From Rhabditophanes sp. KR3021 (Eukaryota > Nematoda > Chromadorea > Rhabditida > Alloionematidae), in assembly GCA_963281155.1 (NCBI GenBank), contig CAUJLY010000006.1:2666001-2730000 (forward strand): DNA of 64,000 nt. The letters run 5' to 3'. The notes under the pieces are model-generated. The model was not told where the DNA came from, searched no databases, and saw only the letters and a program-made list of their open reading frames with translations. This document shows, piece by piece, positions 36,801 through 52,719 of this stretch. The position numbers and the translations under genes are program-made. The stretch's first letter is position 1. Each line of letters starts with the position of its first letter.

Positions 36801-37946
36801 ATATTCCAAGCAATTCACTGATGACCCTATCCAAGAGTGTATCTCTCAAATGTGGAGAATGCTCAAATCAAACAACGGGAGATCATTGTGAAAAATGTTC
36901 ACCTGGCTTTTTTGGAGATGCTAGAAATGGAGGGTCTTGTCAAAGATGTGAATGTAACGGACAAGCTGAAAAATGTAACCACAAAACTGGTAGTTGCTTC
37001 TGTACAACAAAAGGAGTTACCGGAGATCGTTGTGATCGATGTGAACCTAAATATTACGGAGATCCAAAAAATAATAAGTTATGTTATTATGATTTGGCCG
37101 TAGATTTTATTTTCACATTTAAACTTGACAGTGAAGAATCAAAAGACAAGTATGTTACGCAAATTAATTTCTTCAGTGTACCGTACAAGAAAGACACGGA
37201 TGTTCAGTTCACAGTTGTTTGTGATGGGTCAAGCGGTGCAGAAGTTTCCTTAAATTTGACATCAACTGAACCTGATGGTGAGATGAAAACAAAGCAACTA
37301 ATGCTACGAAATAAATGCGACAACAAGGGTATTAGAAGAACTTACTCTGCCTCAGAGCCTGGTTTTGCTTTTGGAACAGATTCAAATACTACATTTTTGG
37401 TAAAAGTGGACAATTTTAAAACACCTATTAAAATTCAAATATCATTTGCTCAATCGCCTCCAATTAATTGGGTACTCTTTTTCGTAATTTTTGCTGCCTG
37501 TTTTATTGTGCTATTAGTTGTTGCTGGATTACTGTGGATGATTAAACTTAGATTTCAAGATTGGAGAGAAAATCAAAGGAGATATGACGAAATTGAACAA
37601 ATGTCGTCAAGACCTTTTGCTTCAGTTAAATTGGAGTTAGCCAGTGGAACGAATGTAAGTACAACTGATTAATTATTATTGTAATAAATATTTTTAGAAA
37701 ACAACACCAATCGCAGTTGAGCCAAGCGCCAATTATCGCACGGGTATATTTTCGTGTGTCGTTCGTTTACCAACAGGTAGTGGAGAATACACCCCCTTCG
37801 GAACTTCAGGAATTGCCGTTGCATCTTCAGTCTGTTTTTTGACCCCATCTCAGCTTGCCTTACTCCAAACACCGGATGCAAGTGAATCAAAAGTGAATTG
37901 CAAAGTTTCCATCAAAAGATTCTTACCTTTCATGTCAAGACATTAG
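33868..37946 (+). CDS. tag-53: Attractin / attractin-like protein (TAG-53-like)
   Basis: Exons 33868-34009, 34062-34182, 34225-37654 and 37698-37946 join in phase to 1313 aa. A hydrophobic run near residues 33-47 (SFFLLILYFLF) acts as signal or anchor. An EGF module follows (CDKPCFNNGTCVDGVCVC), then a CUB domain (about 90-200) and two EGF modules (to about 265). Six or so kelch repeats lie at 287-597 (FGG/YGG motifs) and Cys-rich PSI repeats at about 600-880 (CTWCDG, CMWCPMT, CGWCDDG). Two laminin-type EGF modules lie at about 900-1040, one TM helix at 1168-1195 and a cytoplasmic tail. The juxtamembrane MSSRPFASV (1214-1222) and IAVEPSANYR are shared with vertebrate attractins. The C-type lectin domain of mammalian attractin is not seen; a Ser-rich linker sits near there. 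Family role: type I receptor-like protein that in mammals works with MGRN1/RNF157 ubiquitin ligases. Exon 1 is the least certain part (weak GTACAA donor), though phases agree. Confidence 0.93.
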
Positions 37947-42113
<4,167 letters not shown>

Positions 42114-42278
42114 TGATTACAATTTTACTTATAAAAGATTAACAACATTTAAGCCTTTTTTAAGAAATGATCTCGCAGACCAATTTATCAAATATATACG
42201 AATTATTCATGTTTATATAAACTACTAATTTAAAAAACAAAAACAGATGGTAATCACATAGCAACATCTGCAGCATGA

Positions 42279-44596
42279 ACCTTGAATCTGTATCATTTAT
42301 GATTGTTTTTATTCGCAACATACTTTTTAATTCTTTATCCTTCAGTGTGTACTCATTTTTCTTTTTTTGGGTGTTTACACATGTAAAATCCCGTACACCC
42401 AGACTCTACAACATATTTACAAGCGATTTTGTGCAGTCTATATATATTGTTGTCTACTAGTGAAACCGTTATCTTTATATTGAATCTATAAATAGTTTAT
42501 ATATAAGTAAAATCTACCATCCTGTTAACTATCTGATTTGATCAACTAGAATTGTTTACGAATTCATTTTGTTTGTGAAGTATATTTGATTGTTCATTTT
42601 TATTGTCATATATAAATATACAATTGAAGTCAAAAGTTTTGTTATAATTGGAAGATACAACTGAAAATTTAAATCCGCGACTGAATAATCATGATTTGTA
42701 TGAATACATTAATTGGCATTTTATATAATCTTATAATTACAATTAAAGAACAATCCTTGCATTATTTTAAACTTTTCAAGATAAATATTTTTAATGATTC
42801 AAGATGGTTATCTATGAAATAAAATATTTTGTCCACAAAAATAAATAGAACAAGCTGGAATTTTGACTATCCTCGAAAAAATTATTTTCGCACATACTTC
42901 TCCTTAGAGTAGTTTAATGTTCTCCAATTTTTTAAAATCTTTTGGTAGATAATAGTGTTTTAAAGCCAGCATCAGTTGTGATTTTGATTAATTTTAAGGT
43001 CCGTTATCCAATGGATATTATTTGATTGAGTTCAAGAACATAAAAATATATTTTTCAGATTGTGTTCTAACTTAATTGATACAATATCACTCAGTGTATT
43101 GCTATCTAACTATATATTTAAAGTAATTTAAGTTAAAACGACGATCTTTTGTCCAATAAACTTCATTTAGCCAAGTTTGGGATTTACTTGTTTGAGCTTT
43201 GGGTTGCAGAAAACAAAATTAAATGTTTTTAAATTATGTTTTGATATACATATTAGAGATGATATATTTTATCACAATGCCTAGAAACTATCAAGGAAGT
43301 TAAAATTAAATATCCAACAATTATCTATATAACGCATAAAATGTAATGTGATTAAGGAGTTGACTTTATTGTTATGAGACATAGACAAAATTTTGATTAG
43401 TGTACCTATATTTTATTTCTTACTCATCAGATTGCTGTTTTTGTTCAATTCAAGTTAATAGATAAACATTAATATGTTCTATTTTGAGCATGTCAGTTTA
43501 TCAAATTTAATGTTGGAAAGGCCATATAATGAGCAAAAAAGAAGTAATACAAAATTAGTTTTTTGAATTTTGGATCTATCAGTTTAATAATTATGGCACG
43601 TCTTCGGAACTTTTAGGATTGTAAGTAGAATATTATGGTTTATAATTCAGAGCATTCATTTGTTTGGAAATATTTGGGTTATAAATAGTGCTTAAATATC
43701 TTAAGGTTGTTATTTTAATTTTCCAAATAGTGTCTTCGTAGTGCTAAGTTTGTTTCCAAGGGTTGGTGCTTTTATCTTTTGGTGATATTTTCTAAATTAG
43801 TTAAATTAAACATAATAACTTTATGTCTCAGGATTAGTAATTTTTTATAATGTTGTTGGAACTTCTTAACATGGTAAGTATTGCTTTTGGAACTTTAAAA
43901 GTATTTTTTGTGTTTGGTGTAAGCACGTTTTAAAAATGTTGGTGATCAAAAACAAAATTTGGAATTACGTGTTCTCGACAAGAATATGTTTTGGATTTTT
44001 CTCAAAATGGTTTATTACAAAAGCTCGTTTTAATGGTTCAATGGATAGCGGTAAAGGTTTTACATATATATGTTTTTAGATTTTGTTAAAAAGTTTTTTG
44101 GGTGAAAAATTGAGTAAACAGATGTTTTTAGAACCATCTTATACATAGAAGCCAAAACGAATTTTTCGCAAGACATTCATATTGACTGAATTAATCTTTG
44201 TTAAGCATAATCAAAACCATGTGTACATGTCTGTGTTAAATGAATGTTCTTGTTTCTATTATCTTTGAGTTGTTTCTTCAAATTGGACGTTAGGCCTCAC
44301 AAATATACCTAAAAAAATTATTTGTAACGAAGAATTTGGACATACTTAAATCAGTTGCGTCTGTTAGAAGTTGTTATAAAATATAGTTAACTGTAAGGTA
44401 AAATTTGGTATATTTAAATGATCAAAATTATCTAACAGGTTAAATAAGCAAATGTGAAATCGTGAATTTATTTGAAAATGGCTGTTAAGAAAGCTATTAT
44501 GAAAAGATGTGCTGTTAAAAAAGTCACAGAAGTATGAAGACATTTACTAATTAATTTTTGTGTTGGAGACTCCAAATGCTTGGAGTATCTTCGACA
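42279..44596. other. 2.3 kb gene-poor region
   Basis: No gene recognised. From about 42900 to 44560 the plus strand appears rich in G and T and poor in C, unlike the flanks. I judge this by eye only. There are no repeats or RNA genes that I can name. Confidence 0.35.
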
Positions 44597-45493
44597 TTAT
44601 TCCCATCTCTTTCTATTGAACTTCGCAATGTCCCCAGCACAGGAGCAGTGATTTTTTCTAATTTTGCGGAATGGGATGAGAGGAATATTGGCAGAATTAG
44701 GACGGGTGGCAGTTCTTTGAATACGTCTTTCTTGTACCAAAAGGCGGGCTGATGGCATTAAATAATTGCTGCCATGAGTTCTGGAAACAGTGGAGCAGAC
44801 CATGAAACTCATGTCTAGATTAGACAAATCAGTGTGTTGTCCATCCACGGATATTGAATCATTCCTTTCACTAATGTCAGTCCAATCCATTGGTTCACTG
44901 TTGCAGTTGTTTTGCAATCCGTTTTGTCTTTCTCCAATAACAGATGATACGGCTGTGGTTGCATCAGATGATCCTACTTGCGTATAGAAAACGGTAGTAC
45001 TATAATGGGATAAAATATAATTGGTCAAATATTTAATTCTAAAAGCTAAAAGTTGATAACCTGACCTACTAATGTTGGAGCTATCATTGGCAACACGCTC
45101 ACACATATCCTCAGTGAGTGTAACATTCAAAAATTCCTTTTTTGCTTTAAGTAGGCTGGAGGAATTTCTTAAATCTATATCCACTCCAGAATCGGACAAT
45201 GCACTAGGGAATGTGGGGCTGAAAATAAGAAAGCATTATCTTGCCGTCGAAAAACATGAATAAAAGGAATATCAAACAAATTGGCCGTTAACTAGTTAAC
45301 GCTGAAGATTGGAATACTAAATAACTTACACGGAATGAGTGATATCGGTATTGTCACGATTGAAGACGGCAGTGAGAGATACTCCATAAGAGTCGGCTTT
45401 TTGATGATCCTTTAGACGGCGTCTTGTGCGTGAAGACACGGACTTGGAAGGCTTGAAAAGATCGCGATGGGTTGGAAGTGAACCACCACTCAT
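44597..45493 (-). CDS. Disordered orphan protein, 229 aa
   Basis: Minus-strand exons 45330-45493, 45070-45218 and 44597-44973 join in phase to 229 aa (introns 111 and 96 bases). The N-terminus is basic and Ser/Thr-rich (MSGGSLPTHRDLFKPSKSVSSRTRRRLK). The middle is acidic and polar (SDSGVDIDLRNSSS, DWTDISERNDS). The end is basic with two Cys (PFRKIRKNHCSCAGDIAKFNRKRWE). No membrane segment, signal peptide or known fold is visible; it looks largely disordered and phosphorylatable, perhaps nuclear or cytoskeletal. I do not recognise a family. The second donor is ambiguous: GTAGGT at 45069 or GTCAGG four bases later. I used the one that keeps phase. mir-124 lies 0.95 kb upstream on the same strand. 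Confidence 0.62.
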
Positions 45494-48400
45494 GACGATG
45501 AAACAAGGTAAATGATTTAAATTTATGAAATGCTCCTCTTTATACTAATTTACTATATATTTTGCATATAAGATTCTTTTACTTGCTATACATTGTGCCT
45601 GTATTTATGCATTATTCCAACAAAATTCAACGTAGGTGGTAAGTGCTTATAAAGGTGTATTAATAACTCACGGAAAGCTCCTCTGGCAAATAATCTTTGC
45701 CATTGTCTAGGTAATGTAATCACCCACGCAAATAGTAAACTTAAGCCTATGTTTGGTCTTTTTAATCTCAAGATATTTGAAGAAGAAAGACAGTGACTAA
45801 CAACATAATGCATCAAATACAGGTGCAAAATTTTGAATTTAAGCATTCTTTAAAACAATGATCATACATTGTTACAAATGATGACTCTGCCCAGTTAAGG
45901 CACATTATGTATGTCAAAATTATAAACAAATAATTTGCTTATAAAACTACACTCCCTTTTGATTATAAATTATCTTAAAATGCCATACTTTCTATTTAAT
46001 CATTATTACCTGCATTGCACAAGGTTACTTTTATTAGCAAACCAATTTACAAGACAGCTAGATATTTTTTGATGATTCAACAGTAAAAGAATTCTAGTAT
46101 TCAAATTTTTCTTTTTTAACCTAGGCATAAATAATGACACATAAACTAATAACAAGTGTACAGTAAAGATGTATGTATCCAAGACGATATTAAAACTGTA
46201 ACCATCTTAATATAACTTGTGTAATTGTTTATTTAAAAATCCACTTCTTAACGGGATCTAAATCATTGCTTCCATGATGCCTTATTTGCATACGTGCCGA
46301 TTCTTCGTTTTGAGTAGAGCAAATACTTTACATCTTTGTTTATACTTCAAAATTAAAAAATTACTACTTGGAGTTTATTTGTTCACTAATATGAGCATAT
46401 TCAAATAATGTAAAAAATATTTCGATTCAAAGAGCGTTTGGCATTCACCGCGTGCCTTAGTTTTTAATAATTACTAAAAGTCACGGGAGAAAGCGAAACG
46501 CAGCTTCAAACATATATTAACAAATGAGTGTTGAGATGAATCCTTCTAACTGATACAACTTTGTTGAATTTTAAAAGTTGACTGCCTTCTGGGGAAGCAA
46601 AATGATTGTCTTTTTTAATGAACTTGTTTTTTGGTGAAAATATACATACTGCTTCTACATAATATTATATTGCCGCTTAAATAAAGATAATAAACACAAA
46701 TTCTTTTTTTGCATTCAAGTAAAAGGACTCTCGTTTTGAGGCTTCGAGAGACACACGTCAACAAGTGCCTCTTCTACACATAGCTTACTAAAATATCCTT
46801 AAAATTTGTTTTATATATGTCAAAATGTAGGTCGCTTATATGTTTCCTTGCAGAGGAAATAACCATAAACAAAGCATACATATCTATTTTATGGCTAAAA
46901 CCCTACTAAATACATTACTATACTCACTTTTAAGGACAACAGTTGAGAAAGAAATTTTTGAAAATATACCCCTTAGCATATTTAAAAATGTGTTGTTTAT
47001 ACGGCTCAAAAATATGAAACAAATGGTTATGATTAAAAATTCACACAACAGCTAATGCCAAATGTCGTGAAAATTTAAGCGACTCGTACCTTTTACCCAA
47101 ACATAATGATACATTTTTAGTTACAAACTTGCTTTTTAACCGGAACATTCCACCTCCTAACAGCTTCTTGCTACATTGTGACAGGTACTTAGTTGACTTA
47201 TTCCTATAAATTAAACTGTTTCGGTGATAAATCTCCTAACCATTTTGGAACAACCATCCACTTAGGCATACATATCAAAATAAATGAAAAGGAAAGTTAT
47301 AGCAAGGGTGTAAAGATGTTGTTACTGAAAGTAGTTGCCATCTAATAATTCAGAATCTCTTTTTATAGGCTTTAACTTTGTAGGGTTGTCCGCTTTAAAC
47401 TATCATTGTCACTCCGCCCTCCTTTCTCTTCTAATTGTCTGACAGACAGCGCACTCATCCATAAAAGGTTAGAATATAGACACTACACATAATATGAAAC
47501 TGAATATATATAATATGACCTATTCAATTCGACAATCATATATATGTTGTAGAGGAAGAAGGCACATTATGGGCACATAGTGAACGACAGATGAATTGTA
47601 GCGAGAACTCAATTCAAAAAAGCCATCTATTTATAAATAAACATACACATGCACATAATACTCGTTCATACAATAATAGGAAACGACCAAATGAGAGTAA
47701 AAAACGGTAGTAAGAGAGCGACTTCAATTGATGTCTATAACTGTCTTGACATCTTCAACATCACCAAAAGAACCCTCTTAATGCCGCAATCATCACTACA
47801 GCAGATGGCAGATATATTGTCCATGTATATGCTTTTCGGGTTGCCATCATCAACTTATCATCATCTAGTTTGTATGACGGAAAATGTATATCGAAGTCTT
47901 TATACTACTCCACAAGGCCTTTTAGCAGGTGTTTCTTAAAGTCACTTAACCTATTTACACCCCGAACTTGCAAATTGCATTGTTGTAAGAAAATGAACAG
48001 ATTGGCTTCTGACTTTCTTAATGGTTTAAAAGTCATCCTTCAAAGTAAGTGAATATTAAAATATATTAAAATAAAGTCCTGGCTATGGAGTCACCTTGCA
48101 CCTACTAATAAATAAAAATGGGCATCAATTGAAATTAAAAAGCATGACAAGAAAGTAATTCATTTTAAATGTACAAGAAAAACTATTAGCTACATTAGAA
48201 ATTTAAAATTGCAAGAATATTAAATTAAGAATAAAAAATGTATGGGCCCACTGAAGAAAACACATTTTAAAGTTTATTTAATAGTCTTTTAAGCTACTAA
48301 TTATCGTGGATGATTAAATGAATAGAGAAATATATATGCATTTATATTTTTTGTAAAAAGATAAGCCTAGCCAAGATGGCAGCCTACATATGGCCTGGTG

Positions 48401-51400
48401 TGTTCATAGTTCATTAGCTGGAATTGATTAAAGAAAGTGAATCGCAGCATTTACAAATATCATTAAATCTTTTTCATATAATTTCATCTTTAAGCATACT
48501 TTATTTGTCTTTTAAAATAACATAAATTATAATGAGATTTTTTAGCTAAAAGGACTTTTATTTGTTTTTGAAATATGTTTATTGAAGCTGAATGAATTGC
48601 ATTTTTTGCATGTTGTAAAGAAATTGCTCAGTTTATTTCAAAAAATTGAAATAGAACTTTTTGACAATTGTTACCATAGAGGGAAAGGGCTATATTACTT
48701 TTTTGCAAAAAAAGATGGCTTGACGTTATTTGAGGGATAAAATGATGAATAAAGGACTGTTGCTAATGTATGAATAATCAACTATTCTATGTGCTTAGAA
48801 TAACTCGCCGAAGATTGATATGCATATGATTCGAGAGCCATTTTAGTAATAAATATGACACATATGCCATTGTCACATACAATTATTTTCAAACAAATTC
48901 GTCACTCCACTCTTGTAAATGCCAAAACCGGAAAGTATTACCAATCTCAATAATCATCTTCCACGAATAGCCTCATCTTAATAACTTTATTTAAATTGGT
49001 GTAGTCAAATTAAAATTGTTGTAACAAGTTTTTTAACAAACTAATAAAGCACAGATAATTGACAAATACTAACGAACTTGTAACATCTGTCACATATAAT
49101 AAATGCTTTTATGTTAAAGGCCAAATAAGAACAGTTTGATTGAAAAATTGATTGAGCTGCATACTTATCCAACAAGATGATCCCGTTCGTTCCATTAACT
49201 TCAAAAAATTATATTCAAATTATTTTGATCGAATCAACAATGATATTGTTGACGTAATATATTTTAGTGGGAACATATGTTTAGGTATATATATTTAACA
49301 CAACATTATTTATTGGTTATTTACCTTCTGTTTGAATTTTGGCACCTTTAGAAAGACGTTAATCAAGACATCATCAGAGTCACTACGTAAATCTGTTATA
49401 GATTAACACGCATTTTGTTGATGTAGATATGAAGGATATCAAACGGCTGGATATACATATTTAAAAAATGCATATGGTTAAACTGGCAATCATCTTTTTA
49501 AAAGGTCAAGCAAAAGTGTTTTGATCTTTGCCAATTTGAATTTACACCACATTATTATTTGCCTAACACAATGTACTTCAAAAGCCCAATAAAACATCTC
49601 CCTGAAATGTGCTAACCATTTAATTTGGTTAGATACAAGTTAAGCTCTAACATCCATTCTTTGAGACAAAGGTGCCTAAACAATATCTAAACATTCGATA
49701 GAATGGGATACAATTTGATGATGAAATTGCTACCCTTTCCTCCAATAAATCCTTTGTTTAGTCCGAACATTTTGGTCATGCAATAACACTCTCTTTCCTT
49801 TATAATTAAAGAGTTCCTTTGAACAAATAATGGGAGATATATAAATGGTAGCAGTAATGATGTGCTTGCACAAAAACCTCTTTATTCAATCAAACAAAGA
49901 TTTTTCAAAAATACTTGCTAAATTTAAATATACTTTAGTTTGTCACGACATTAATCATTTTCAAATAAATTCAACTAAACAAGGCAACAAGGTACATGTT
50001 TTCCATTACCTTTTATGACTCTGCCATAAATTGCCTTTTTATTTTTTTATGATCCCTCAATTTCGACAAAAAAACATGTTTATTAACTATATCTTTTTGT
50101 TGTTCAATTATCGGGGAACTAAAAAGGTCCCCATTAGTTCATGATATGTACTTTCTAAATCCAAAAATACTAATTAATCCTCTTTACAAAAAACTTAAAT
50201 AAGCTTTATTTTAGAATGAACCGTATTTATCCCTCAAATCAGGACATTAATTAAAATACGGAAATAGACAATCATGGTATTACTAATTAACTTTAAAATA
50301 ATAGTTAATTTTGAAGTATCAACCAAGTATATACAATTACTGTAATTCACATGAACATGAAAAAAACTTTTGCCCTAATTTATCTTTAAACATACAATTT
50401 CCTGTTATTAATTAAAATTTCCATGATTGCTCCTTTTTATGTGTTGACTATATTTTTGATAGACAAATCTAATTATTTTTACCCAACAAAAATGATGTCA
50501 TCGGGTGTATTTCTTTGATTTAAATAACTCATATCATTTATTATTATTAAGTAAGGAATTATAACATCACTTTCAATTTAATACACACCACTTTTTTAAG
50601 GAAGATAATAGATTGTAGTCACTAAAAAAATTAGTTTAAAATTATGTACTTTTGATGGTATATCTATCTATAGTTGTTAATATAATTGGTGCCATGTTCT
50701 TTCTTAAAGTTGATGTGACATAAACAGTTGCTTGTATTCAGGTTTTAACAAAAAAGAAAGAAGATAAATTGAGTTAAAGTGAGGTTAACTTTGAACTAAG
50801 ATTATAAACGAAAAGGTCACGGCATGCTAAGAGGTTACACCTGTCTAATTATATTGTCTATTGGAAACAGAAATCGTTTAAAATTTGAGTTTGTCTTCGA
50901 AAAAGAAACATTCCAAACTATTGTTCTGCTTTGCCCAAAAAATAGTGTTCATTTTAAATAACTTAGTAAATAAAAAATTTCAAAACATTGATGGTCCCTC
51001 TTGAAAAGAAAAAATTAAAGACTTGCTAAGGATTAAAAATTTCTTTAAATGAGTCTAAATTGTTGTTTTGAATTTGTATAAATAAAGTTGTAAAATAGTG
51101 TGCTTATATTTATTATGATAGTCAAACAAATATACATCTAGCTCCCATTGAACATTTTTTTCAATATATTTTAATTTTCGGTGAATACTTTCAACAATGC
51201 ATTTATGATAAATTCAAAAAAATTACTCTTTTATTTATTACCCATGAAAAAGTCAAAATATTGCTTATTTCAAAATATATGTGTGAAAAGAAATAGGTTT
51301 GTTTTTATCTATTGATAACAGAAGTATATAAGAGAACAATTTAAACTTAATTGTATTTGTCATGAAATATTTAATTATTTTTATCTCAGGCCAAAAATCA

Positions 51401-51869
51401 TTGTACTTGGAATGTAGTGTTATTTGTAGTTTGTTGTTTTCAAGTACCTGTTTTGGTAATTTTAAATTACACTTTTTCAGAGACTAGTTACATTGTTCTT
51501 TTGATGATTTGAATGAAAGTAAATTAGAGGCCTTTTTTGCTTATTTTTTTATTCGTTTTGCAAAAAAAGTAAATGCTTCACAACAAAATCAAATACAGAT
51601 ATTTCTAAATGAAAATTAGGATGAAAATGTTTTAAAGGGGGAAAAAGTGTAACAAAGTGGGTTGAAAAATATGGTGTGTATGAGATTGAATGATATTTAA
51701 AAATATAGTGTCCACAGTACATCATGTGTTAACTTATACAAATAGATAAAAAAATAAATCAGAGGTTAAAAATATTATTTTCTTATTTAATATTGAAAAG
51801 TGTATTTTTGTTGTCATCATTTTTCATCATGTCAGTAAAGTCCTTTGCTTATTTTATCTTGCTTGATTC
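45494..51869. other. 6.4 kb gene-poor region containing mir-124
   Basis: No protein gene is recognised. A minus-strand 86-codon frame (45586-45846) and a plus-strand 96-codon frame (47649-47939) are the longest, and neither has gene-like support. A less AT-rich, pyrimidine-rich patch (about 47395-47470) ends in CATAAAAGG and looks promoter-like. A CCAAGATGGCAGCC word near 48372 resembles a YY1-type site. The mir-124 hairpin at 46434-46501 is the one firm feature. Confidence 0.45.
46434..46501 (-). ncRNA. mir-124: mir-124 microRNA precursor hairpin
   Basis: On the minus strand, 46459 down to 46440 reads TAAGGCACGCGGTGAATGCC and the next base is A. This is identical over 21 bases to mature miR-124, a neuron-enriched microRNA conserved across bilaterians. 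It lies on the 3' arm, as in all known mir-124 genes. The 5' arm (46501 toward 46474) pairs with it: GCGTTT with AAACGC at the base, then GC, TT, C, CC, CGTG, CTT and AG segments interrupted by single mismatches or small bulges. The terminal loop is AT-rich (about 46460-46473). A 21-base identity inside a matching hairpin cannot plausibly be chance. No host-gene exons are recognised, unlike C. elegans where mir-124 lies in a trpa-1 intron. Confidence 0.96.
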
Positions 51870-52719
51870 TTAATCCGTATATGAAGCTTCTTTAATGTTG
51901 ATGGCAACAGAAGGTCTTTGGGCGCTTAAGGTTGCTCGTCTTTGGGCGATCAGCAATGCTGGGGAAATTTCATCAATTGGATATCTGAAACCAAATCATA
52001 TGAAATAAAACAATCTATCAATGTCTAAGAGTTAAACGAGGAAGAGGTTGTGAGTAGGATGCCTTTCATTAAGCTAAATCATACTTGTTATGATAGTTAG
52101 AAGAAACGTCTATCGCTATATAGTATGCTTAATCTTTGAATTATTATTGCATCGTTAATATATTCAATGTATATTAACTGTTCATGTAAGCAATGTCATC
52201 CTCACGAAGCCCATAAAAGAGTTGAGTTAAAGAAAATGGCGTGTTAAATAGTTTTGCGCCATCATTAATTTTTAATAGCACCTAAAAATAGTGCAAACAA
52301 AACAGCAACTTTTTTTATCAATTACCAACTTACTCATCCTTTTTTCTGCACGTGGAAAAAGCAAGACCAGCGAACATGAATGCACATAAGGCAGCTCCAC
52401 CTGCAATCAAAAGACGACGCCATTGCGCATCATTTGAAAAAAATGCCAACCAAATACATATGCCGAGAGAAAGAGCTGATCCGATAATACATAAGAACAG
52501 TTGGCCTCCAGGAGGGATAATACGATTTTGTTTTTGGGAAACAATGTGTGTTGATAATCTGCCAGAAACTGAAGGCTTTGGAGTGTAGCCGGGAATTTCA
52601 CAAATTGAAGTCTAAAAATAAACGTACTCAATCAACTAAATCTAAATTTAACTCACCTTTACAACACTCTTTGCTGGTATTGGTATATATTTTCCGCGTT
52701 CAATATCTTCAGTTGACAT
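51870..52719 (-). CDS. Two-pass membrane orphan, 151 aa
   Basis: Minus-strand exons 52657-52719, 52334-52611 and 51870-51984 join in phase to 151 aa (introns 45 and 349 bases). The N-terminal 65 residues are polar with Pro and Tyr (RGKYIPIPAK, IPGYTPKPS). Two helices follow, LFLCIIGSALSLGICIWLAFF and LLIAGGAALCAFMFAGLAF, separated by SNDAQWRR, then STCRKKDE and a cytosolic tail (YPIDEISPALLIAQRR ... ASYTD). This suggests both ends face the cytoplasm. The family is not recognised. The 349-base second intron is far longer than others here and holds a 36-codon open segment right after a strong TTTTTAG acceptor (52174-52281); using that acceptor from exon 2 would give an early stop instead. Confidence 0.65.

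Noticed and set aside
45586..45846. Minus-strand 86-codon frame near mir-124
   Set aside because: No signal peptide, domain or splice evidence; could be chance, so it is not listed as a gene.
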